DNA from: Hymenobacter artigasi | Lineage (GTDB): Bacteria; Bacteroidota; Bacteroidia; Cytophagales; Hymenobacteraceae | Assembly: GCF_012275535.1 (NCBI RefSeq) | Contig: NZ_JAAVTK010000012.1 | Span: 69,350 to 133,349, forward strand | Direction: 5' to 3' | Length of the DNA: 64,000 nt | Part shown: piece by piece, positions 52,984-61,481 of the stretch | How positions within the stretch are numbered: position 1 is the first letter of the stretch | Layout: each line of letters starts with the position of its first letter | Position numbers and translations under genes: made by a program | Notes under the pieces: generated by a model | Databases searched by the model: none | What the model was told of the DNA's origin: nothing | The model's input: only the letters and a program-made list of their open reading frames with translations

Positions 52984-53946
52984 ATGGAAAACGGTTCCGC
53001 TCTCTCGATTCCGGTCAGCTCGTCGGCGGCGCTCGCGCACCTGGCCGAGCACACCAACCGCTACGTGGAGGCCGGGCTGAGCGGCGCGGCCAACACGGCT
53101 AGGGCCTATGCCGGGGATTTGAAACGCTTTGGCTTGTGGTGCGCCGAACACAGCCTTGAGCCGCTGCCGGCCTCGGTCGATACGCTCGCGGGATTTGTGA
53201 CGCACCTGGCCGAAACCGGCAAAAAGGTAGCCACCATTCAGCGGCACTGCGCGGCCGTGGCCAAGGCCCATGCCTTGCGTGGGGTTGACTCGCCCACAGA
53301 CGACAAGAAGTTCAAGGTGCTCATGGAAGGTATTGCCCGGCTCAAAGGGGGGCGCCAGAAACAGGCACCAGCTTTTACGCTGGTCAACTTCAAGCGCACG
53401 GTGAAAAGCATCGATGGCAAAACGTTGGCCGGATTGCGCGACCGGGTGATTTTGCTGCTGGGCTTCACCGGAGCCTTTCGCCGCTCGGAACTGGCCGCGC
53501 TCAACATTGAGGACTTATCCTTTTCCGAAGAAGGATTGATTGTGAACCTGGCCAGGAGCAAAACCAACCAGCTGGGGGCGGCTGAGGAAAAGGCCATTTT
53601 CTATTCGCCGGATTTTAAGCTGTGCCCCATTCGCACCCTGCAGGCCTGGGTGCAGCGGCTCGACCGGACCACTGGGCCCGTGTTTGTCTCCTTTCGCAAG
53701 GGCGAACGACTCACGGAGCGGCGGCTGACGGATAAGCACCTGAACTTAATTGTGCAGCGCTATCTGGGCCCGAAGTATTCGGCCCACTCCCTACGGGCAT
53801 CCTTCGTAACCGTGGCGAAGCTAGCGGGGGCTGATGATTCGGAAGTCATGAACCAGACCAAGCACAAGACCAGCGAGATGATTCGCCGCTACACCCGCCT
53901 TGATAATGTGCGCCAGCATAATGCCGCCCAAAAACTGGGCCTATAG
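52984..53946 (+). CDS. tyrosine recombinase / integrase
   Basis: A 320-residue site-specific recombinase. The N-terminal SAM-like core-binding domain (about residues 20-110, NTARAYAGDLKRFGLWCAEHSL) precedes the catalytic domain. Catalytic residues: Arg166 in TGAFRRSEL, His268 and Arg271 in AHSLRASF, His294 in KHKTSEMI and nucleophile Tyr303 in IRRYTR. ATG 52984 is preferred; an upstream in-frame start at 52903 would begin inside the inverted repeat. No phage or conjugation genes flank it, so it may serve as a resolvase for the plasmid or as a stand-alone mobile or invertase gene. Confidence 0.92.
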   Translation: MENGSALSIPVSSSAALAHLAEHTNRYVEAGLSGAANTARAYAGDLKRFGLWCAEHSLEPLPASVDTLAGFVTHLAETGKKVATIQRHCAAVAKAHALRGVDSPTDDKKFKVLMEGIARLKGGRQKQAPAFTLVNFKRTVKSIDGKTLAGLRDRVILLLGFTGAFRRSELAALNIEDLSFSEEGLIVNLARSKTNQLGAAEEKAIFYSPDFKLCPIRTLQAWVQRLDRTTGPVFVSFRKGERLTERRLTDKHLNLIVQRYLGPKYSAHSLRASFVTVAKLAGADDSEVMNQTKHKTSEMIRRYTRLDNVRQHNAAQKLGL

Positions 53947-54346
53947 ACTTTGGTTGAGCTCTTTTTGCCAGGTGCAGGCCGTTGCGATTTTAGCCGTTTG
54001 CAAACGGTATCGCTCGTACTTTCTATTTATTTTCTCCGGCCTTAAAAACTATTTTTAACGAGCAGTTTGCTCGGTAGCGGTAAATGCAGGCAACACGATA
54101 TTAACGGATGAGGTGTGGGCTGAATTACCATCGCCGCTGCCCGATTTTGTGGGCATTTTCATTTTGCAACGCCCGATATACAAAGGGTTTTGCACTGTAT
54201 TTAACGTACTATTTATATATTTTATTCACGTATTTCATGCTGGCTAAATTAGCGCACCGATATAATTTTCAAGCGTTAATTCAGTTACCTTAGCGTCGAC
54301 ATTGCTGTCGAATTAAAATCATTTTTCTCATTCACCCCTCCTTTCT
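53947..54346. other. AT-rich intergenic region
   Basis: 400 bases, clearly richer in A and T than the surroundings. Short plus-strand frames here (for example 54108-54293) have no family features. TACCTTAG at 54286-54293 resembles the Bacteroidota -7 element TAnnTTTG at all but one base and could be the promoter of the next gene. Confidence 0.45.
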
Positions 54347-54805
54347 ATGAGCAAACTTCCTCTTTCAGTCCTGGCTGTAAGTTTACTAACGCTGGGCGCT
54401 GCATTTTCTAGCTGCAAAAAAGACAATACTGATATAAGTATTCTCTCGCCCGTTGCTGGCAACTTCGTAGGAACCGAAAAGTGCCCAACTACTCCTGGGG
54501 ACCCTTACACCGTATCTATTTACAACCAGGCAAATACTGCAAATGGTAAAGTTTTTATCACCAACCTGTATGGCATTGGTGAGACGTACGAAGCTACGGT
54601 AGATGGCAAAAATATTACGATACCAAAGACGCCTTATCAGTACACGTATCTTGGGGTTACTTACCGTGGCACTATAACGGCTACCGGTAATGTTGAGGGC
54701 ACTATCCTGACCCTTAACTACACCCTCGATGGGGATGACCCCGAGCAGTGCGCCTTCGTAGGCGACCGTGAGTTTCGTGGGCCAACGCATCAGGGACCCA
54801 ACTAA
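54347..54805 (+). CDS. small lipoprotein, unknown function
   Basis: A 152-residue lipoprotein (lipobox Phe-Ser-Ser-Cys, Cys23, followed by KKD). The mature part, about 130 residues, is a strand-rich domain (GNFVGTEKCPTTPGDPYTVSIYN, GKVFITNLYGIGETYEATVDGKNITIP, YRGTITATGNVEGTILTLNYTL) with two further Cys, similar in style to small lipocalin-like or META-like envelope domains. No named family recognised. Codon use is more AT-rich than in neighbouring genes, suggesting recent arrival. Confidence 0.8.
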   Translation: MSKLPLSVLAVSLLTLGAAFSSCKKDNTDISILSPVAGNFVGTEKCPTTPGDPYTVSIYNQANTANGKVFITNLYGIGETYEATVDGKNITIPKTPYQYTYLGVTYRGTITATGNVEGTILTLNYTLDGDDPEQCAFVGDREFRGPTHQGPN

Positions 54806-55418
54806 TTTGACTTTCCGGGGGATTGAGGAAGCTACGGAGTCAGCTCCTTTGCACTTATGCAACGTGCCTGGGAGCGGCTGTTTTTAATGGCCCGGCTGTC
54901 GCTGAAGTTGGCTGATTTATCCTTTATAAGTCGGGTTTATGCCCGTCGACAGGCAGCGAATGAGCGCCATTGCTATTTCTTAATTCAACCCGTTACTGCC
55001 CTTCATGCTACCGAATTCGGCACCACTTGATTGCGGTGACACCACGGGCATTAGCCTGTTGCTGCTGAAATTCTACGGTTCTGCTTCTCGCTATTTAACT
55101 AGGTGCTATTTGACCCTTTAAGGGTCTTACCGTAGCCGCTTAATTGGCGTTTCCCTAGCCATTGTGTAGCAAAATACAGTGCTAATTACGTGGTTTTATT
55201 TAACGGGATATTGTGAATGAACTATGTAGGCTTCAAGCTGCATATTTATTGCAATAATTAATACACAAACACCTGTTTTCTTGGAAATATTGATTCCGAT
55301 TTCGGTTTTTTCTGGCAACGTGCCTGGAATTTAACTTAAATCGTGTCAAGCGCATTTCTACTTTTCTTTTACCCTTTCACATCGTGTTACCTCTTTTCCA
55401 AACCAACTAACTTCTTCA
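54806..55418. other. AT-rich intergenic region
   Basis: 613 bases before the second SusC gene. No supported gene. Lower GC than the gene regions. Presumably holds the promoter of the SusC-SusD-lipoprotein operon; no exact promoter element could be fixed. Confidence 0.45.
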
Positions 55419-58400
55419 ATGAAAAACAAACTATTTTGGATGGTGCTACTGCTGCTACTCGGCTCCTTTGGAGCAGCCTGGGCTCAGGAACGTACTGTAT
55501 CGGGCAAGGTGATAGACCGCGCCACGAATGAAGGCTTACCCGGCGTGACGGTGCTGGTATCAGGTACTACCGTTGGCGTTGCGACAAATGCTGATGGCTC
55601 TTTCTCCCTGTCTGTTCCCAACGGGGCCACCGAGCTTCGCTTTAGCTCGGTAGGATATGTTGGCCAGCAACAATCAATTACCAACGGCAATGGCCCTTAC
55701 ACCATTGGCCTGGCTACCGACTCCAAGCAGCTGAACGAGGTAGTGGTGACGGCTTTGGGTATCGAAAAAGATAAGAAGACCCTTGGCTACGCAACCCAGA
55801 CCATTGAGGCGGGCCAGCTCACGCAGGGCCGCGACCGCAGCGTGCTGAACTCGCTGCAAGGCAAGGTGGCCGGTGTGCAAATCAACAACGCTTCGGGCGG
55901 CGTAGGCAGCTCGACCCGCGTGGTGATTCGGGGCAACAAGTCCTTCTCGGGCAACAACCAGCCGCTGTACGTGGTGGATGGTATTCCGATTGACAACAGC
56001 TCGGTTGGAACTGGCGACAACCTCAACAACGGGGTGGATGCCGGTAACCGGGCCAACGACATTAACCCGGAAGACGTGGAATCGGTGACGATTCTGAAAG
56101 GGCCGGCCGCGACGGCTTTGTACGGTTCGCGTGCTGCTACCGGTGCCATCATCATCACCACCAAATCGGGCCGGGGCGCGGCCAAAGCTGGCAAGAAAGC
56201 CGAGGTAACCTTCACGTCGTCCTATGTAATCGACGACATTCTCATGCTGCCCAAAATGCAGAATGAGTTCGGCCAGGGCTATCCGCAGGATGGCTTTACC
56301 CGCATTGCCGATACGCGGGAGAACACCAGCTGGGGCCCCCGTTTCGATGGGGTGGACCGCGTTTGGGGCAACATCATTGGCAACCAGCAGCGTTCGAAGC
56401 CTTACGTGGGCTTGCCGAACAACATTCGTGACTTCTTCGACCTGGGCAAAACCTGGAACAACACCGTGTCGCTCGGTGGCGGCGATGTGAAGACGAACTA
56501 CATCGTGTCGGCTTCCAATGTGCAGCAGTCGGGCATCACGCCGGGCACCAAGTATGAGCGGAGCTCGGTGAAAGTAGGCGGCGAAACCCACCTCACCAAT
56601 AAGCTGACCAGCAGCGTAAGCGCTACCTATACCAACACGAACAGCGACCAGGCAGTAACCGGCCAGGGCAACAACTCCATCTATGACCAGCTGATTCAGA
56701 CGCCCCGCGACATCAGCCTGCTGGAGCTGCGTGATATCAACAACAAGTTCAACGACATCAACGGGTTCTACAGCCCCTACACGGTGAACCCCTGGCAGAT
56801 TCTCCACGACAACAAGTACCACAACGACGTGAACCGCCTCGTGGGCAATGCGCAGATTGGCTACCAGCTGAACGACCACATCAAGGCGAACTACCGCCTC
56901 GGCATGGACACGTACAGCGACCAGCGTACCCAGTTCACGGCCCGCCGCGACCCCACGACGGCCGGCTACCCCACCAGCACCGGCTACTACGCGGAGGACC
57001 AGATTAACTACCGCGAGATTAGCTCGGACATCATTGTTACCTACAACGGCAACATCACCAAAGATTTGACCATCAATGCACTGGTTGGTCAGAACTTCAA
57101 CCAGCGCCGTTACGACCAAACCGGCATCGGCACCAACAACCTGGTGAGCAACTCCATCGGGCCCACGCTGAACAACAACAAGAACAACGGCTACCTGAAC
57201 ACCTCGCTTTCGCACACGCTGCGCCGCCTGGTAGGCGTGTACTCGACAGTTGACTTTGGCTACCGCGACTTCCTGTTCCTGGGCCTGACGGCTCGGAACG
57301 ACTGGTCTTCGACGCTGCCGAGCAACAACCGCAGCTTCTTCTACCCGGCTATCAACGCTGGTTTTGTGTTCACCGACCTGCTGGGGCTCAAGGAAAACCG
57401 CTTCTTCAACTACGGCAAGCTGCGGGCCAACGTGGCCCAAGTGGGTAACGACGCCAGCCCATACCTGACGCGCTCCGTGTTCACCGTGACCAACGTGACG
57501 AATGGCTACACCGGTGGCGACTTGCAGTACCCCCTGGGTAATGTGGTGGGCTACAGCCAGGGCAACGTGATTGGCAGCACTACCCTCCAGCCCGAGATTA
57601 CGAAATCGGTGGAAGTGGGCGCCGAGCTGCGCTTCTTCGGCAATCGCCTCACTACCGACGTTTCGCTGTACGACACCCGCAGCACCAAGCAAATCCTCAC
57701 CATTCCGCTGCCTCCGGGCTCCGGCTTCACGGGTTTGGTGGGCAACGTGGGCGAAATCCAGAACAAAGGCATCGAGGTGTTGCTCAGCGGCACGGCGGTG
57801 AAAGTGGGTGGCTTCACCTGGGATATGTCGCTCAACTATTCGAAGAACGTGAGCAAGGTGCTCGCCACCACTCCTGATGGCAGCGACATTGCCATTGGTG
57901 GTTTGGGCGGCGTTACGCTCACGGCTCGCGTGGGCGAACCTTACGGCGTGTTCCGTACCAACGATATTCTGACCAACGACTTGGGTCAGGTAGTGGTATC
58001 GGCGGCTACCGGCACCCCCTTGAGCAGCCAGATAAAGACCGTGGGCAGCATCACGCCGCGCTACACGGCCGGTTTGAGCAGCACGTTTGCCTACAATGGC
58101 CTGTCGCTGACGGTGGTGGTTGACACCAAGCAGGGTGGCTCGATGTACTCGCGCACCCGTGCCACCCAGCGCTTTGCCGGTACGGCTCCCGAAACGCTGA
58201 TTAACGACCGCCAGCCCTTCATCGTGGCCAACAGCGTGGTGCAGAATGCCGATGGCACGTACTCGCCGAACACCACGCCGACCGACGCTTATAACTATTT
58301 CGGTGCCCTGGAAGGCGCCAGCGGCCCGGCCGGCACCAACATCATCGACGCTTCCTACACCAAGCTGCGCGAAGTAGCCCTCTCGTATAGCCTGCCCAGC

Positions 58401-58598
58401 AAGTGGCTGACCAAAACGCCCTTCGGCAATCTGTCGGTGGGAATTACCGGCCGCAACCTGCTGTTGTGGACGGCCAAGGAGAACACCTACGTAGACCCGG
58501 AAATTTCCAACTTCGGCAACGGCAACACGCAGGGCTTCGACTTCACTGGGTCTCCCAGCCTGCGTAGCTACGGCGCCAATATCCGCGTCAGCTTCTAA
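55419..58598 (+). CDS. SusC/RagA-family TonB-linked outer-membrane transporter
   Basis: A 1059-residue TonB-dependent channel. Signal peptide MKNKLFWMVLLLLLGSFGAAWAQ, beta-sandwich (VSGKVIDRATNEGLPGVTVLVSG), TonB-box region (LNEVVVTALGIEKDKKTLGYA), plug (LNSLQGKVAGVQINNASGG, VVIRGNKSFSGNNQPLYVVDG, VESVTILKGPAATALYGSRA) and barrel ending SYGANIRVSF. The VVVTALGIxxDKKxLGYA form is typical of the RagA-like subgroup that pairs with SusD-like_2 lipoproteins. First gene of a three-gene operon; no hydrolase is attached, so the cargo may be peptides or another polymer. Confidence 0.95.
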   Translation: MKNKLFWMVLLLLLGSFGAAWAQERTVSGKVIDRATNEGLPGVTVLVSGTTVGVATNADGSFSLSVPNGATELRFSSVGYVGQQQSITNGNGPYTIGLATDSKQLNEVVVTALGIEKDKKTLGYATQTIEAGQLTQGRDRSVLNSLQGKVAGVQINNASGGVGSSTRVVIRGNKSFSGNNQPLYVVDGIPIDNSSVGTGDNLNNGVDAGNRANDINPEDVESVTILKGPAATALYGSRAATGAIIITTKSGRGAAKAGKKAEVTFTSSYVIDDILMLPKMQNEFGQGYPQDGFTRIADTRENTSWGPRFDGVDRVWGNIIGNQQRSKPYVGLPNNIRDFFDLGKTWNNTVSLGGGDVKTNYIVSASNVQQSGITPGTKYERSSVKVGGETHLTNKLTSSVSATYTNTNSDQAVTGQGNNSIYDQLIQTPRDISLLELRDINNKFNDINGFYSPYTVNPWQILHDNKYHNDVNRLVGNAQIGYQLNDHIKANYRLGMDTYSDQRTQFTARRDPTTAGYPTSTGYYAEDQINYREISSDIIVTYNGNITKDLTINALVGQNFNQRRYDQTGIGTNNLVSNSIGPTLNNNKNNGYLNTSLSHTLRRLVGVYSTVDFGYRDFLFLGLTARNDWSSTLPSNNRSFFYPAINAGFVFTDLLGLKENRFFNYGKLRANVAQVGNDASPYLTRSVFTVTNVTNGYTGGDLQYPLGNVVGYSQGNVIGSTTLQPEITKSVEVGAELRFFGNRLTTDVSLYDTRSTKQILTIPLPPGSGFTGLVGNVGEIQNKGIEVLLSGTAVKVGGFTWDMSLNYSKNVSKVLATTPDGSDIAIGGLGGVTLTARVGEPYGVFRTNDILTNDLGQVVVSAATGTPLSSQIKTVGSITPRYTAGLSSTFAYNGLSLTVVVDTKQGGSMYSRTRATQRFAGTAPETLINDRQPFIVANSVVQNADGTYSPNTTPTDAYNYFGALEGASGPAGTNIIDASYTKLREVALSYSLPSKWLTKTPFGNLSVGITGRNLLLWTAKENTYVDPEISNFGNGNTQGFDFTGSPSLRSYGANIRVSF

Positions 58599-58617
58599 TC
58601 CTTACTTTCCTGACGAT

Positions 58618-60111
58618 ATGAATAACACACACAAAAGCTTGCTTTTTCTAGCCCTGCTGGGTACCGGTGGGTTAGCCAGCTGCGAAAAACAGCTCGACAT
58701 CAATACCGACCCGACCCGGCCCGCTACTGCTAGTCCCGACCTGGTGCTGCCCGCCGGCACCGGCAACGTGGCCTACACAATGGGTGCGCCATTGAATATT
58801 ATTGGTAACTTCTTTGCCCAGCACTGGACCGAAAGCCTCACGGCCAACCAATACAAGGACTACGACCGGTATCGCATTGGCCAAACGACCAACGACCGCG
58901 ACTACCAGGCGCTGTTCACCGGCGGCCTCAAGAACTTTCGTTACGTGATTGACCGCGCCAAGGGCGACAGCTCGAACTACGCGGCTGTTGCGGGCCTGCA
59001 GTCGGCCTACACTTACCAGGTGCTGACGGATGGCTTCGACAAGATTCCCTTCACGGAATCGTTGCGCGGAGCGGCTAATACACAACCCAAGTTCGATGAG
59101 GGCACGGTGGTGTACGATGGGTTGATTACCATGATTGATGATGCAATCGGAAAAATCAACAGCGGTTCCAGTGCGATTAATGTTGGTGGCCAGGACCTGA
59201 TTTTTGGGGGCGACATGGGGAAATGGCGTCGGTTTGGCAACACGCTGAAACTGAAAATTTACCTGCGCCAGGTATATGCGCGGCCAGCCGTGGCCGAAGC
59301 GGGCATTAAGGCTTTGTACGCCAGCGGAGCTCAGTTTCTGAGCGCTACCGAAGATGCGCAGGTAAAAGGATTTTCCTCTGCCAACCAGAACGGCAACCCG
59401 TTTTACCTCGCCGACGTGTACAGCGGCTCCGGTATTCGCAACAACGTGATTGCCAGCCAGACCAGCATTGGCTACCTCACCACTACCAACGACCCCCGCA
59501 TCGACGACTTCTTTAGCCGGCCCGGTAGCTCCATCGACGTAGCCGCAACCACGCCGCACCAGGGCACGCCCCAGGGCGATGCCATCCGGGGGGCGTCGGG
59601 CGACATCAGCACGCGGTCGCGGCCCAACCTGCAAAAGATTGCCGGTCCTGCTTCGCCAGTTGTGCTGATGAGCGGTGCCGAAAGCCTGTTTCTGCAAGCC
59701 GAGGCGGCCTTGCGCGGCTACACCACCGCCAGCGCCCAGTCGCTGTACGAGGCGGGTATCCGGGCTTCGTTCACCCATTTTGGCCGCACGTTGCCCGCTA
59801 CGTTCCTGGCCAGCACCGGCATCGCCTACGATGGTGGGGCCGGCACAGGAGCCGGTGGCTTCAGCGAGCGCCGCCTGGAGCAGATTATCACCCAGAAATG
59901 GGTGGCGCTCAATGGCACCGAAGGCTTTGAGGCCTGGACGGAGCTGCGCCGCACCAAGTACCCGTCCTTTATTACGGGCACTGCCTACAGCGACTTGCCG
60001 GGTAAAACCTATGCCAAGCGCCTGATTTATCCCTTCTCCGAAATCTCACGCAACGCCAATGCCCCCGCCATCGAGCTGGCGCAGGTGCCCGTGTGGTGGG
60101 ACAAGAAGTAG
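58618..60111 (+). CDS. SusD/RagB-family lipoprotein (SusD-like_2)
   Basis: A 497-residue surface lipoprotein (lipobox Leu-Ala-Ser-Cys, Cys22). Its start CEKQLDINTDPTRPATASPDLVLPAG and later blocks (FAQHWTESLTANQYKDYDRY, LQSAYTYQVLTDGFDKIPFTESL, FDEGTVVYDGLITMIDDAIGKI, WRRFGNTLKLKIYLR, EQIITQKWVALNGTEGFEAWTELRRTKYPS) match the SusD-like_2 group. It lies 19 bases after susC, so the two are an operon. It should form the lid of the SusC channel and bind the imported molecule. Confidence 0.94.
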   Translation: MNNTHKSLLFLALLGTGGLASCEKQLDINTDPTRPATASPDLVLPAGTGNVAYTMGAPLNIIGNFFAQHWTESLTANQYKDYDRYRIGQTTNDRDYQALFTGGLKNFRYVIDRAKGDSSNYAAVAGLQSAYTYQVLTDGFDKIPFTESLRGAANTQPKFDEGTVVYDGLITMIDDAIGKINSGSSAINVGGQDLIFGGDMGKWRRFGNTLKLKIYLRQVYARPAVAEAGIKALYASGAQFLSATEDAQVKGFSSANQNGNPFYLADVYSGSGIRNNVIASQTSIGYLTTTNDPRIDDFFSRPGSSIDVAATTPHQGTPQGDAIRGASGDISTRSRPNLQKIAGPASPVVLMSGAESLFLQAEAALRGYTTASAQSLYEAGIRASFTHFGRTLPATFLASTGIAYDGGAGTGAGGFSERRLEQIITQKWVALNGTEGFEAWTELRRTKYPSFITGTAYSDLPGKTYAKRLIYPFSEISRNANAPAIELAQVPVWWDKK

Positions 60112-60136
60112 TATTCACTCTTAACTTATTGAAGAC

Positions 60137-60790
60137 ATGCGTAAGCTAGCTCTTTCCCTTTTTAGCCTGGCGGCGGTAGCTTCGTCACTAGCGCTTGGTG
60201 GTTGCAAAAAGGATGAAACCGATAACCTTTCCCGGATTAAGAACTACGCCGGCATCACGCTGGCGGGTAACGAATACTACGTTATCAATGTGGGCGAAAC
60301 CTTCACCGAGCCCGGCGTAACGGCCGACCTCGGTGGTCAGCCCCTTACTCCCATCATCAACAATCCGGTGAATACCACGCGGCCGGGCCTCTACGTCGTT
60401 AAGTACAAAGGTGCCAACACGGAGGGCGACACGATTACGGCTACCCGTACGGTTATCGTGACTGACCCGGCCGTGAATACCCTGGACCAAAGCGGCGTAT
60501 TTACCCGGGCTGGTTTTGACCCTTCGCCCGTTACTAAAGTTGGTAACAAGGGCTTGTACAAAATCGAGAACTTCGGCTTCTCTACCGGGGCGGCAAACCT
60601 GTTCCCCGCGTATTTTGTGCAGATTGATGCTACTCACATCGTGGTGCCGGCTCAAACCATTCCGGGGCTTGGCTACACCACGTTCACATCCGTAGCCGGG
60701 GTTTTCACTGCCGGGCGGCTAACCCGGATTACCTATGCCATTCATGCACCGGCCATATTTGGCACCTCTGCACGGTCGGCAGTCCGGTAA
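60137..60790 (+). CDS. DUF5011/DUF5012-like Ig-fold surface lipoprotein
   Basis: A 217-residue lipoprotein (lipobox Leu-Gly-Gly-Cys, Cys23, then KKDE). The N-terminal half is an Ig-like domain with the DUF5011 pattern (ITLAGNEYYVINVGETFTEPGVTADLGGQPL, TRPGLYVVKYKGANTEGDTITATRTVIVTDP). The C-terminal half resembles the end of BT_2262-type proteins found after SusD genes. It lies 25 bases after susD and closes the operon. It probably helps bind the same substrate at the surface. Confidence 0.85.
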   Translation: MRKLALSLFSLAAVASSLALGGCKKDETDNLSRIKNYAGITLAGNEYYVINVGETFTEPGVTADLGGQPLTPIINNPVNTTRPGLYVVKYKGANTEGDTITATRTVIVTDPAVNTLDQSGVFTRAGFDPSPVTKVGNKGLYKIENFGFSTGAANLFPAYFVQIDATHIVVPAQTIPGLGYTTFTSVAGVFTAGRLTRITYAIHAPAIFGTSARSAVR

Positions 60791-60808
60791 GTAGTTTCTC
60801 TGCTGATA

Positions 60809-60850
60809 GGCATAAAAAAAGGCTGCAATCGTGCAGCCTTTTTTTATGCC
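60809..60850. terminator. bidirectional terminator
   Basis: Perfect 19-base arms (60809-60827, 60832-60850) around ATCG: a GGCTGCA stem flanked by seven A and seven T, 18 bases after the lipoprotein stop. Clearly the end of the second SusC operon. Confidence 0.9.
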
Positions 60851-60937
60851 TACTTGTAGAAAGTTGAATAACCAGGACTTGCGAAAATTCCTGTTCACGA
60901 AGAAGCTGCTGTTTGGGTCAGCGAAGAATACCGCTGG

Positions 60938-61023
60938 AACGGTGTAGAGACGCATCTTTGCGTCTTGTCGTTGAACAAAATCGCCCAACGACAAGACGCA
61001 AAGATGCGTCTCTACACCGTTCA
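60938..61023. repeat. palindromic element family D
   Basis: Perfect 37-base inverted arms (60938-60974, 60987-61023) starting GAACGGTGTAGAGACGCATC around a 12-base loop. GTAGAGACGC-type palindromes are known as scattered repeats in several bacterial groups. A single copy in this window. Confidence 0.75.
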
Positions 61024-61174
61024 AAACCAGAAGCATTAACTCAAACCACTTCTAAGCCCCCGCAGGGTTACCGGCGGGCCGGCGCGCCCCGCGCACGTCC
61101 ACCGAAGGCACGAAGGTGCCGCGCTCATGAAACCCGGGCGTCCGAAGAAAACTGCGGCGTAAATGAAACCGACG

Positions 61175-61230
61175 GTAATCACCAAAAAGCCCTCCCCTTT
61201 TCACAAAGCGGAGGGCTTTTTGGTGATTAC
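61175..61230. terminator. 21-bp-arm hairpin with A/T runs
   Basis: Arms 61175-61195 and 61210-61230 are exact inverted copies: a CCTCC/GGAGG-containing stem with five A on one side and five T on the other. Works as a terminator in either direction between the SusC operon and the T9SS gene. Confidence 0.75.
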
Positions 61231-61236
61231 TGTTAG

Positions 61237-61375
61237 TTATACTCGTCTCGAAGTAGGGTGCGGGGCCTGCCCCCGCCCGTCGTTGAACGGTATCGTTGAA
61301 ACAGTGCGAACGACGGGCGGGGGCAGGCCCCGCACCCTACTTCGCTTTTCGCAAGCTACTTCGTGACGAGTATAA
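61237..61375. repeat. palindromic element family B, copy 2 (inverted orientation)
   Basis: Ends TTATACTCGTC and GACGAGTATAA. The core arms and the asymmetric centre match the reverse complement of copy 1 at 15161-15280. The right arm has an extra short segment that duplicates CTACTTCG. Confidence 0.8.
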
Positions 61376-61481
61376 CCAACGTTTAGAACGGGCAAAGCAT
61401 TATTCCCCATTCTTCAACGGCTCGTTTGCAAGGTCGTCATTGGCTTGTGTACCCAATGGGGGCTGTGGGGTGCGGCAGCGG

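Noticed and set aside
60938..61023. Family D palindrome considered as a simple terminator
   Set aside because: The 37-base arms have no T run and a proper terminator (60809-60850) already ends the operon, so it is listed as a repeat.
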